Shown: positions 34,989 to 43,555 of the stretch, one piece after another | How positions within the stretch are numbered: the stretch's first letter is position 1 | How the letters are laid out: each line of letters starts with the position of its first letter | Assembly: GCF_030733265.1 (NCBI RefSeq) | Contig: NZ_JASHJI010000010.1 | Span: forward strand, 1 to 64,000 | Source of the DNA: Roseibium sp. MMSF_3412 | GTDB taxonomy: Bacteria; Pseudomonadota; Alphaproteobacteria; Rhizobiales; Stappiaceae | DNA length: 64,000 nt | Direction: 5' to 3' | The notes under the pieces: model-generated | The model's database searches: none | What the model was told of the DNA's origin: nothing | The model's input: only the letters and a program-made list of their open reading frames with translations | Position numbers and translations under genes: made by a program

Positions 34989-36581
34989 ATGGCGGATCGG
35001 ATGACAGAGGACCTTGGCACGCTTGCCGTGAATGAAACAGCCCCCCTTAGGCGCGGTCGCCGTCGCAGAGGTGGCGGTGAAAAGGCGGGACCGGATCTCT
35101 TCCCTCAGAAGCCCTTCAGGCAGCCCCGGCATATTTTCAAACCCATCGAAGCAATCTCCGCTGACGAACTCGAATCGATCCACGATGCCTCCATGCGGGT
35201 TCTGGAGGAAATCGGTATGGACTTCCTCCACGAGGAGGCGAAGGAAATGCTCAAGGCGGCCGGTGCCGACGTGAAGCCGGGCGAGGACCGCGTTCGCATG
35301 GATCGCGCCATGGTCGAGGAACTCGTCGCCAAAGCGCCAGCCGAATTCACCCTGCGTGCCCGCAATCGGAACCACGACCTGCAGATCGGTGGCGATGCCA
35401 TTGTGTTCTCCTGCGTCGCCAGCACGCCCAATGTCGTTGACCGCGACGGCGGCCGCAGGCCCGGCAACCGGGAGGACTTCCAGAAGCTCCTGAAGCTCGG
35501 CCAGTTCTTCAACATCATTCACGCACCGCTCGGCTATCCCGTCGAACCCGTGGATCTTCACGCCTCGATCCGGCATTTGGACTGCATCGCCGACGCAATC
35601 CGCCTGACCGACAAGGCGCTGCATCTTTATTCCCTCGGCAAGGAACGCAATCACGACGGCATCGAACTTGCCCGGATCGCGAACGGTCTCACGCCCGAAC
35701 AACTGATCGACACCCCGTGCACACTGACGGTGATCAACACGTCTTCCCCTTTGCGTCTCGATACACCCATGCTTCAGGGTATCATCGAGATGGCCAGGGC
35801 TGGTCAGGTGTCCGTCGTCACGCCGTTCACGCTCGCCGGCGCGATGGCACCCGTTACCGTTGCGGGGGCACTGACCCTGCAAAATGCGGAAGCACTGGCG
35901 GGCATTGCCTTCGCGCAGCTCGTGCGACCGGGCGCACCCGTTGTTTATGGCGGCTTCACCTCGAATGTCGACATGAAGTCCGGCGCGCCGGCTTTCGGCA
36001 CCCCGGAATACATGAAAGCCGCCCTTGTCAGCGGGCAATTGGCGCGACGTTACAAGCTGCCGTTCCGGTCTTCCGGCGTCTGCGCCGCCAACACGGTCGA
36101 TTATCAGGCCGCTCTTGAAACGACGCTGTCGGAATGGGGTGCGATCAACGGCGGCGGCAATCTGATCAAGCATGCCGCCGGCTGGCTTGAAGGCGGTCTC
36201 AGCGCCGGCTTCGAGAAGTTCATTGCCGATATCGACCTTCTGCAGAAGATCGCAGAGTACCTGACCCCTCTGGATGTCTCCGAAGCATCGCTTGCCGTCG
36301 ATGCGATCAAGGACGTGGGACCGGCAGGGCATTTCTTCGGAACCGAGCACACGCAGGCCCGCTACAAGGACGCGTTCTACCCGCCGATCGTGTCCGACTG
36401 GCGCAATTACGAAACATGGGCAGAGGCGGGCAGCCCGATCGCCTATGACAAGGCCAACATGCTCTACAAGAAAGCCCTTGAAGCTTATGAGCAGCCTGCC
36501 CTCGATCCTGCGATCGACGAGGAAATCACGGCCTTTGTCGACCGGCGAAAGGCCGAAGGCGGCGTTCCCACCGACTTTTAG
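34989..36581 (+). CDS. trimethylamine/betaine methyltransferase family protein (MttB-like, non-pyrrolysine)
   Basis: This 530-residue TIM-barrel protein of the MttB superfamily shows PRHIFKPIEAIS, SMRVLEEIGMDFL and GGNLIKHAAGWLEGGL, all family-like. There is no in-frame amber codon, so it lacks pyrrolysine and resembles the glycine-betaine type (MtgB) and many uncharacterised alphaproteobacterial homologues. Known members pass a methyl group from a quaternary amine to a corrinoid protein, but no corrinoid protein gene is adjacent. An Arg-rich stretch (PLRRGRRRRGGG) follows the start. ATG 34989 is chosen; 35001 is possible. It precedes a dimethylglycine-dehydrogenase-like gene by 53 bases. Confidence 0.85.
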   Translation: MADRMTEDLGTLAVNETAPLRRGRRRRGGGEKAGPDLFPQKPFRQPRHIFKPIEAISADELESIHDASMRVLEEIGMDFLHEEAKEMLKAAGADVKPGEDRVRMDRAMVEELVAKAPAEFTLRARNRNHDLQIGGDAIVFSCVASTPNVVDRDGGRRPGNREDFQKLLKLGQFFNIIHAPLGYPVEPVDLHASIRHLDCIADAIRLTDKALHLYSLGKERNHDGIELARIANGLTPEQLIDTPCTLTVINTSSPLRLDTPMLQGIIEMARAGQVSVVTPFTLAGAMAPVTVAGALTLQNAEALAGIAFAQLVRPGAPVVYGGFTSNVDMKSGAPAFGTPEYMKAALVSGQLARRYKLPFRSSGVCAANTVDYQAALETTLSEWGAINGGGNLIKHAAGWLEGGLSAGFEKFIADIDLLQKIAEYLTPLDVSEASLAVDAIKDVGPAGHFFGTEHTQARYKDAFYPPIVSDWRNYETWAEAGSPIAYDKANMLYKKALEAYEQPALDPAIDEEITAFVDRRKAEGGVPTDF

Positions 36582-36634
36582 ATCATCCCCTTGAAGACCC
36601 TGCCGCATCCTGGCGGTCAGTCCGGAGCAAACGC

Positions 36635-39070
36635 ATGAAAACTCACACTCAGGTCGTTGTCATTGGTGGCGGCGTTGTCGGCTGCAGTGTTCTTTATCAC
36701 CTCACCAAGCTGGGCTGGAAAGACGTGGTGCTGGTCGAGCGCGACGAGCTCACCTCCGGATCTTCCTGGCACGCGGCCGGAGGATTTCACACGCTGAACG
36801 GCGACCCCAACGTTGCGCAGCTGCAAAGCTACACGGTCGATCTCTACAAGGAGCTGGAAGAGATTTCCGGTCAGTCCTGCAGCCTGCATCTGACCGGCGG
36901 CGTGATGCTCGCGGACACGCCCGAGCGCATGGACTTTCTGCGCCTTGCCCAGGCCAAGGGCCGCTATCTGGGCATGGAACTGGAACTGATTTCCGTTCTG
37001 GAAGCCAAGGCCATGTTCCCGATGCTCGACGAAAAACACTTCATCGGCGCGCTCTGGGATCCGATCGAGGGTCATCTGGATCCATCAGGCACGACCCACG
37101 CCTACGCCAAGGCCGCACGCGTGAATGGCGCGACGATCTACCGGCACACCAAGGTGGAAGAACTGGTGCAGACGCCGGACGGCACCTGGGATGTCGTCAC
37201 GGGCAAGGGCACGATCCGGGCGGATCATGTCGTCAATGCCGGCGGCCTGTGGGCCCGCGAATGCGGCCGCATGGTCGGCCTTGAACTGCCGATCCTCGCC
37301 ATGGAACACATGTACCTGCTGACCGACGAAATGCCGGAAGTGGTTGCCCACAACGAAGCAACCGGCAAGGAACTGATCGGCATCCTGGACTTCGGCGGCG
37401 AGATCTATACGCGCCAGGAAGGCAAGGGCATGCTGCTGGGCACCTACGAGCAGAACTGCCGCCCGTGGAGCCCGCGCGAGACCCCGTGGGATTTCGGCCA
37501 CGAACTGCTTGCCCCGGACCTTGACCGCATCGCACCGGAGCTTGAAGTCGGCTTTGAACACTTCCCGGCGCTGCAGACGGCGGGAATCAAGCAGATCATC
37601 AACGGCCCCTTCACCTTCGCACCCGACGGCAATCCGCTTGTCGGGCCGGTCCGGGGCCTTCAGAACTATTGGGTCGCCTGCGGTGTGATGGCCGGGTTCA
37701 GCCAGGGCGGCGGTGTCGGACTGACGCTGGCAAACTGGATGATAAACGGTGATCCGGGATACGACATCTGGGGCATGGATGTCGCGCGCTACGGCGACTG
37801 GGCAACGCTCTCCTATACCAATGCCAAGGTGCAGGAAAACTATCGCCGCCGGTTCCGCATCCGTTTCCCGAACGAGGAACTTCCGGCCGGCCGGCCGCAT
37901 CAGACGACCCCGCTCTTCGATCGCATGCTGGCGCAGGGCGCTGTCATGGGCGACAGCTGGGCGCTCGAAACACCGCTATGGTTCGCACCGGAGGGCGTGG
38001 AGGCTCGAGACATTTTCTCCTTCCACCGGTCGAACGATTTCGAACATGTCGGGGCGGAATGCCGGGCGGTGCGCGAAAGTGTCGGCATCACCGAAATCGC
38101 GAATTTCGCGAAATACGAGATCAGCGGTCCGGGTGCGGAAGACTACCTGTCCTACCTGATGACCAACACCATGCCGAAGGTCGGCCGGATCGTGCTGACG
38201 CCGATGCTCAACGAGAACGGCAAGCTGATTGGCGACTTCACCATCGCGCGCGCCTCCGATGAAACATTCTACATGTTCGGGTCCTCGCAGGCCGAGGTCT
38301 ATCACATGCGCTGGTTCGAGAAACACCTGCCGCAGGATGGCTCGGTGACGCTCAGGGCGATCAATCTTGGCTGGGTGGGCCTTTCCATTGCCGGTCCGAA
38401 CGCACGCAAGGTCCTTGAAAAAGTAACCGGCGAAGACGTCTCGGGCGCAGCCTTCCGCTTCATGGATTTCCGCGAAATGGACGTCGCCAATGCGCCGTGC
38501 AAGGTCAACCGGATTACCTATACCGGCGACCTCGGTTACGAGATCTGGATGACGCCGGAATATGAACGCCAGGTCTATGAGGCCCTGATGGCGGCCGGGG
38601 CCGAATTCGGCATCCGGAACTTCGGCATGCGCGCGCTTCTGTCCCTGCGGCTTGAAAAGAACTTCGGCACCTGGTTCCGCGAGTTCCGCCCGATCTACGG
38701 ACCTTATGAGGCCGATCTCGGGCGTTTCGTGAAACTGTCGAAAAACCGCTTCATCGGTCAGGAAGCCGCCCGCACCGAATTCGAGGAAGGTCCGCAAAAG
38801 CGCCGGGTCAGCTTCGAAGTCGCCGCGTCCGATGCGGATGTCATGGGCGACGAACCGGTCTGGCACAACGGCGAGGTCATCGGCTGGATAACTTCCGGCG
38901 GTTATGCGCACTGGGTCGGGAAATCCCTGGCCCAGGGATACATCCCCGCCGGGCTTGCCGAAAAAACCGGCGAAGGTGCGTTCGAAGTCGAAATCCTGGG
39001 TGAAATGTGCAAGGCAACCATCCTTCCCGATCCTCCGTTCGATCCGAAGGCGGAGCGCATGCGCATGTAA
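36635..39070 (+). CDS. dimethylglycine/sarcosine dehydrogenase-type flavoprotein with GcvT domain
   Basis: This 811-residue enzyme has an N-terminal FAD domain (GGGVVG at residues 11-16) and a C-terminal aminomethyltransferase/GcvT folate-binding domain from about residue 430 (ANFAKYEISGPGAEDYL to the end). H46 in SGSSWHAAGG aligns with the His that carries covalent FAD in rat DMGDH as remembered. Such enzymes remove N-methyl groups oxidatively and pass one-carbon units to tetrahydrofolate. RBS GGAG precedes the ATG. It sits between the MttB-like and DddP-like genes, probably one operon. Confidence 0.88.
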   Translation: MKTHTQVVVIGGGVVGCSVLYHLTKLGWKDVVLVERDELTSGSSWHAAGGFHTLNGDPNVAQLQSYTVDLYKELEEISGQSCSLHLTGGVMLADTPERMDFLRLAQAKGRYLGMELELISVLEAKAMFPMLDEKHFIGALWDPIEGHLDPSGTTHAYAKAARVNGATIYRHTKVEELVQTPDGTWDVVTGKGTIRADHVVNAGGLWARECGRMVGLELPILAMEHMYLLTDEMPEVVAHNEATGKELIGILDFGGEIYTRQEGKGMLLGTYEQNCRPWSPRETPWDFGHELLAPDLDRIAPELEVGFEHFPALQTAGIKQIINGPFTFAPDGNPLVGPVRGLQNYWVACGVMAGFSQGGGVGLTLANWMINGDPGYDIWGMDVARYGDWATLSYTNAKVQENYRRRFRIRFPNEELPAGRPHQTTPLFDRMLAQGAVMGDSWALETPLWFAPEGVEARDIFSFHRSNDFEHVGAECRAVRESVGITEIANFAKYEISGPGAEDYLSYLMTNTMPKVGRIVLTPMLNENGKLIGDFTIARASDETFYMFGSSQAEVYHMRWFEKHLPQDGSVTLRAINLGWVGLSIAGPNARKVLEKVTGEDVSGAAFRFMDFREMDVANAPCKVNRITYTGDLGYEIWMTPEYERQVYEALMAAGAEFGIRNFGMRALLSLRLEKNFGTWFREFRPIYGPYEADLGRFVKLSKNRFIGQEAARTEFEEGPQKRRVSFEVAASDADVMGDEPVWHNGEVIGWITSGGYAHWVGKSLAQGYIPAGLAEKTGEGAFEVEILGEMCKATILPDPPFDPKAERMRM

Positions 39071-39113
39071 CTCACGGCAACGGCCAGCAACACAGGGAGG
39101 AGGTGTCAGCGCC

Positions 39114-40490
39114 ATGAACACGGAACATTTTGGCCGCCACAGGCGGAAGATCATGCCGGCCGAGCTGCCGCTTCACCCTGGTGACGCTGCAGGCTACGAG
39201 GCCCTTGCCGCCTATGCCAACGAGAAGGCAACCGCACTCAACCGGCACGTCCTGGGCTATGGCGACCTCGCGGAGGCCGAATGGGCAACGCTTGGCCTTG
39301 AGGCACCTGACCTTGACGCCATGCGCGCATACCGGCTCGGGCGCATCCGGCAGCAACTGGAAAAATACGATCTCAGCGCCGCAATTCTCTGCGACCCGCT
39401 GAACGTCCGCTACGCGACAGATGCGACCAACATGCAGGTCTGGTCGACACACAACGCCGTCCGCTACACGTTTGTTGCCCTCGACGGACCCGTCGTTGCG
39501 TTCGATTTCCACCACTGCGAACACCTGTCCGGGCACAACCTTTTGGTTGACGAGGTCCGTCACGGTATTCCCTGGTTCTACTTCGAAGCCGGTCCCCGCT
39601 CTGCAGAGCTGGCGCTGAAATGGGCGGACGAACTCGCGGACCTGGTGAAGACCTATGGCGGTGGCAACCATCGCATCGCCCTGGACAAGGCCCGCCGTGA
39701 AGGCGTTGCCGCGTTAGAGGCGCATGGCCTGGAATTCCATGACGGTGAAGAGGTCATGGAACTGGCTCGTTCGATCAAGAGCGGCGACGAAATCAAGGCG
39801 ATGCGCCGTTCGATTGCCTCCTGCGAAGCCGCCATGCGGGAAATGGAAGACGCGCTTGTCCCCGGCATGACGGAATGGGATCTGTGGGCGCTGCTTCACG
39901 CGGGCAATATCAGGAGAGGCGGCGAATGGATCGAAACCCAGCTTCTGGCCTCCGGCCCGCGCACGAACCCCTGGTTCCAGGAAGCATCGTCGCGTGTGAT
40001 TGAGGACGGTGATCTCGTCGCATTCGATACGGATCTCGTTGGGCCCTATGGCATGTGTTGCGATATTTCCAGAACGTGGCTTTGCGGCGACGGGACCCCA
40101 ACCAACGAACAGCGGTGTCTTTACCAGATGGCCTATGACCAGATCGAGGCCAATATCGGCATGCTCGCGCCCGGCCGCACCTTCCGGGAACTTTCTCATG
40201 AAGCCGTAAGCCTCCAGGACGATTGCCTAGCAAACCGGTATTCCGTGCTCTTTCACGGTGTCGGCCTGTGCGATGAATACCCGGCGGTGCCCTACCCGTC
40301 AGACTGGGAGAGCGGAGGCTATGACGGCAGCCTTGAGCCCGGAATGGTAGTCTGTGTTGAGAGTTATGTCGGCCGGCACGGCGGCCATGAGGGCGTGAAG
40401 CTCGAAGAACAGCTCCTGATCACCGACACGGGATACGAGCGTCTCAGCACCTATCCCTATGACGAGCGATTGCTGGGCCGTTCAGCGTAA
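39114..40490 (+). CDS. dddP: M24 (creatinase-fold) protein, DddP-like DMSP lyase candidate
   Basis: This 458-residue protein has a creatinase/Xaa-Pro peptidase fold. It shares long runs with DddP as remembered: DPLNVRYATDATNMQ, RGGEWIETQLLASGPRTNPW, FDTDLVGPYGM and HGVGLCDEYP. Metal ligands D305, D307, D317, H381, E416 and E431, and the residues Y376 and D387, match D295, D297, D307, H371, E406, E421, Y366 and D377 of Roseobacter DddP with a constant offset of ten; W110 corresponds to W95. DddP splits DMSP to DMS and acrylate. Its operon partners act on methylated amines, so a related substrate is possible. GGAGGAGG precedes ATG 39114. Confidence 0.65.
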   Translation: MNTEHFGRHRRKIMPAELPLHPGDAAGYEALAAYANEKATALNRHVLGYGDLAEAEWATLGLEAPDLDAMRAYRLGRIRQQLEKYDLSAAILCDPLNVRYATDATNMQVWSTHNAVRYTFVALDGPVVAFDFHHCEHLSGHNLLVDEVRHGIPWFYFEAGPRSAELALKWADELADLVKTYGGGNHRIALDKARREGVAALEAHGLEFHDGEEVMELARSIKSGDEIKAMRRSIASCEAAMREMEDALVPGMTEWDLWALLHAGNIRRGGEWIETQLLASGPRTNPWFQEASSRVIEDGDLVAFDTDLVGPYGMCCDISRTWLCGDGTPTNEQRCLYQMAYDQIEANIGMLAPGRTFRELSHEAVSLQDDCLANRYSVLFHGVGLCDEYPAVPYPSDWESGGYDGSLEPGMVVCVESYVGRHGGHEGVKLEEQLLITDTGYERLSTYPYDERLLGRSA

Positions 40491-40511
40491 CGGCCCGGCA
40501 ATCAGGTCTTG

Positions 40512-40817
40512 TTACTTCACGCGCAGGATTTTCGAACCAAGCCCGCGGACGTAGTCGTCCTGACTGAAGACGACGACATTCGTCTCGCGAACCTCGGTCA
40601 ACCTGAGATCAAGCGGTGTCTTGCCCTCCGGGTTGACAATCACCTTGCGGGTCGGCGGCAGGCCTCGGAAAACCAGCACACCGGCTTCCTTGGTGACGAT
40701 CGCTCCGTAGGGCTCGTCGTGCACAATCCGGGTCGTGCCGCTTTCGGCAAATGCAGCGGTTGACAGAACCGCAAGCAGACCTGCTGCAGCAACGGCTGAT
40801 CTGAAAATCGTTTTCAT
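40512..40817 (-). CDS. small exported protein of unknown function
   Basis: This 101-residue protein has a clear signal peptide (MKTIFRSAVAAAGLLAVLST, cleavage after AFA). The mature part is about 77 residues with no cysteines, beginning ESGTTRIVHDEPYGAIV. I do not recognise the family. It is convergent with the DddP-like gene and has an AT-rich upstream region (40818-40964) as promoter. A soluble periplasmic location is inferred. Confidence 0.7.
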   Translation of the reverse strand: MKTIFRSAVAAAGLLAVLSTAAFAESGTTRIVHDEPYGAIVTKEAGVLVFRGLPPTRKVIVNPEGKTPLDLRLTEVRETNVVVFSQDDYVRGLGSKILRVK

Positions 40818-40964
40818 GACGCACTCACTGTTAATTATTGAGTTACCGAGAATCGTAACTCTTTGTTAACTTTTGCGCCAGCATTTCAGCCGAATTCACC
40901 AGAAAAGTGTGTCACCAAGAAAGAACATCGTTAACGAATGTCTTAAAATGACACACTTTAATAC

Positions 40965-41441
40965 TCATGCGGCAGCTTTTGGATGTACTTCGACACCTTG
41001 TTCAACAAAGCGGGCATTTGCCGAAAGCAGATCCGAAAGGCCTTTTCTGAATTGCGACTTCATCAACGGGGTCATCAACCATCCGATAGGTCCGAATTTC
41101 GGCGTGAAACTGATGCGCATGGTGACGCGGCTCCGGTCGGATGAGAGCGCCGCGAAGTCCAGTGTCACGATCGCTTTCTTGAGAGGCAGGTTGGCATCGA
41201 AGATATCGACCACGATATGCTCCTCCGGCTGATAGCCGATGATCCTTTCCTTCAGATAGGTCTTCCCGTCAATGTGCCTGCAGACCCGCTCCGCTCCCAT
41301 TCCGGTCGGTGCGCTCCGGGGAAGGAGCGGCGACTGGTTGATGACCGGATTGAACCGGTAGATCTCGTCGAAACTGTCCCAGCTCCGCCAGAGATCGGCC
41401 AGAGGGGCATTCACGTCCTGGCTGACGACCACTTCCGCCAT
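40965..41441 (-). CDS. SRPBCC (polyketide cyclase/START-like) family protein
   Basis: This 158-residue protein starts MAEVVVSQDVNAPLADLWR and has the helix-grip pattern of SRPBCC proteins, including W..FDEIYRFNPVI and ERIIGYQPEEHIVVD. These bind hydrophobic ligands. The ATG at 41441 is chosen since AAGGAGAG lies eight bases before it. It follows the haloalkane dehalogenase gene by 28 bases on the same strand, so the two are likely one operon; a ligand link to a hydrophobic or halogenated compound is speculation. Confidence 0.8.
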   Translation of the reverse strand: MAEVVVSQDVNAPLADLWRSWDSFDEIYRFNPVINQSPLLPRSAPTGMGAERVCRHIDGKTYLKERIIGYQPEEHIVVDIFDANLPLKKAIVTLDFAALSSDRSRVTMRISFTPKFGPIGWLMTPLMKSQFRKGLSDLLSANARFVEQGVEVHPKAAA

Positions 41442-41469
41442 TTTTTGCTCTCCTTGATTTTGAACGAAG

Positions 41470-42507
41470 TCAGATCCGGCGCAGCCAGTCGGCAATGCCC
41501 TGACCGATGACATGCGGATGATCTTCTTGCAGAAAATGCGATCCCGCCCCGACAAAGCGTGCTTCAATGTTCGGCACGTTCGCGCTCAGATAGTCAGCGA
41601 CGGGTTTGGGCATCAGCGCACCCGGCTCTGCATAGAACATCAGTTTGGGGATCCGGCTCGACAACAGCCATTCGCCGTTCAGCCTGACCTCTTCGACGAC
41701 GTCGGCAGGCTTGCCTTCGATGGGCACTTCACGCGGCCACGCCAGAACCGGCTTGCGGCTCTCGGGCGTTGGAAAGGGCCTGCGGTAATGATCCATCTCC
41801 GCCTCTGACATGGTGCGCACGACGCCCATTTGCGGCAGCACGAATTCCACGAAGAAATTCTGGTTGAGAACCATGTCGGCGCCCTTGTCGCTGTGCATCA
41901 GCCGGAAGAAATCCGCAAGCGGCCCGGGCATGTCGTCGAACGATGCGACCGGCAGCACCGGCGGCACGATCGCTTCCAGGAACACCAACCCGGATATTTG
42001 TTCAGGATTCAGCCTCGCATAGCGCATGCCGAGCGCAGAGCCCCAGTCATGGACCACCAGGATCGCATCACTCAGATCAAGTTGATCCAGAAACGTGTCC
42101 AGATACCGCGCGTGATCTGCGAACCTGTAGTCGCTGTCCGGCTTGCCGCTGTCACCCATCCCGATCAGATCGGGTGCGATGGCCCGGTATCCTTCCGGAA
42201 CGTGCGGAATGATGTTGCGCCACAGATACGACGACGTCGGATTGCCGTGGAGAAACACCACGGGGCGGCCCTCACCCTCATCGACATAAGCGATGCTCGA
42301 ATCAAGAACCGGCATGTCTTTCTTTTCGAAAGGAAAAGCGGTGCCGATCGGCACGCCGTAAGGCGCTGCGGGATCGGAGCCGAGCGTTTTTTCAGCCTGC
42401 TGCGCGGCAACCGGAAGGGCGGGCAACAGCGCCAGGGCGGCTCCTCCTGTTGCTGCACCCTTTAACAGCGCCCGCCGTCCAAGGCCGGTTTTTGGTTCAT
42501 CAGTCAT
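41470..42507 (-). CDS. Tat-exported haloalkane dehalogenase (HLD-II type) alpha/beta hydrolase
   Basis: This 345-residue enzyme has a twin-arginine signal (GRRALLKGAATGGAALALLP, cleaved near VAAQ) and so is periplasmic. The dehalogenase pentad is visible: nucleophile D154 and halide-binding W155 in VVHDWGS, halide-binding N89 in HGNPTSSYLW, acid E178 in FLEAIVPP, base H324 in GAGSHFLQEDHP. The N and the position of the acid match subfamily II (LinB/DhaA). Related hydrolases can share the pattern, so activity on haloalkanes is likely rather than certain. It is divergent from a LysR regulator. ATG 42507 is chosen for the signal peptide. Confidence 0.82.
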   Translation of the reverse strand: MTDEPKTGLGRRALLKGAATGGAALALLPALPVAAQQAEKTLGSDPAAPYGVPIGTAFPFEKKDMPVLDSSIAYVDEGEGRPVVFLHGNPTSSYLWRNIIPHVPEGYRAIAPDLIGMGDSGKPDSDYRFADHARYLDTFLDQLDLSDAILVVHDWGSALGMRYARLNPEQISGLVFLEAIVPPVLPVASFDDMPGPLADFFRLMHSDKGADMVLNQNFFVEFVLPQMGVVRTMSEAEMDHYRRPFPTPESRKPVLAWPREVPIEGKPADVVEEVRLNGEWLLSSRIPKLMFYAEPGALMPKPVADYLSANVPNIEARFVGAGSHFLQEDHPHVIGQGIADWLRRI

Positions 42508-42610
42508 TCTCGATCCACCTTTGTCAGTTGCCCGAAAGCGCGCTCGCAGCGCGTCTGGGATTGAATGTGGCGGATTGATTTTTGAATGGAATACACCCAA
42601 ATACACCAGA

Positions 42611-42630
42611 GCGGATCAAAAACGATCCGC
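42611..42630. promoter_or_regulatory. inverted repeat in the dehalogenase/lysR divergent region
   Basis: GCGGATC (42611-42617) and GATCCGC (42624-42630) flank AAAAAC, a perfect 7-6-7 repeat 23 bases before the lysR start. It may be an operator or a hairpin in the lysR leader. Confidence 0.4.
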
Positions 42631-42653
42631 AATGCCGCAACAGGGGACGCTGA

Positions 42654-43535
42654 ATGAAACGCGAGCTTGACTGGGACCACGTACGTACATTTCTCGTGGC
42701 AGTACGCACAGGCAGTTTCCGGCAAGCGGCCGAGAAACTCGGCGTCAATCACGGCACCGTGCACAGGGCCATTTCCGCACTCGAAAACAGTCTGGGAACG
42801 CGCGTGTTCGACCGGACGACGAGCGGCCTGCAATTGACGCAGTCGGGCGAGGCGCTGATCGAACCTGCGGAGGAAATGGAAACCCAGGCCAACACGATCA
42901 CCCGGAAACTGTCAGGCCTCGATCTGGAGCCGGCGGGAACCGTTCGCCTCAGCCTGCCCCCTGCCCTGTCGCACGGATTGCTGGCGGACATGCTGTGCGG
43001 GTTTTCCGAACGCTTTCCCGAAATTTCGGTGCGCACGATCTCAACCAACCGCGTCTCCGACCTGCAGCGCCTTGAGACCGATATCTCCCTGCGGGTCGCG
43101 CGAAACGTCGATGAAGATGTGCTCGGGCGAAAACTTCTGACTTTTGTGCAGGCCGTCTACGCCTCACCCGAATATCTCAGAACCCATAAGGATCTGATTG
43201 CCACGAAAGGAAGGGGCGCACACTGGATTGCCTGGAGTGAGTTTCAGGACTGGATTGCCGACAGCCCGTTCCCGGACGCAACCGTCCGCCATGTTCTTCC
43301 CGAGGTCTCCATGCAGATCGAGGCGGCAGCAAAACACCTGGGACTGATCAAGATCCCGGCCTTCACCGGCGACGCGGATCCGCGCATCGTGCGTGTTCCG
43401 GAGGTGCCGCTACAGCCGGGATACCCCGTCTGGCTGCTGTATCACCGGGATCTGCGCCGCGTGGCGAGGGTGCGCGCTTTCGTCGATTTCGCGATCGACT
43501 ATTTTTCCAGGAATGAGCGGTTGTTTAGCGAATAA
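42654..43535 (+). CDS. LysR family transcriptional regulator
   Basis: This 293-residue regulator has the N-terminal helix-turn-helix WDHVRTFLVAVRTGSFRQAAE and VNHGTVHRAISALENSLGTRVFDR (quoted in part), followed by a LysR substrate-binding domain. It is divergent from the Tat-exported dehalogenase gene and probably controls it. The effector is unknown. Confidence 0.9.
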   Translation: MKRELDWDHVRTFLVAVRTGSFRQAAEKLGVNHGTVHRAISALENSLGTRVFDRTTSGLQLTQSGEALIEPAEEMETQANTITRKLSGLDLEPAGTVRLSLPPALSHGLLADMLCGFSERFPEISVRTISTNRVSDLQRLETDISLRVARNVDEDVLGRKLLTFVQAVYASPEYLRTHKDLIATKGRGAHWIAWSEFQDWIADSPFPDATVRHVLPEVSMQIEAAAKHLGLIKIPAFTGDADPRIVRVPEVPLQPGYPVWLLYHRDLRRVARVRAFVDFAIDYFSRNERLFSE

Positions 43536-43555
43536 GGTGCAGCGCGAAAATCGGA

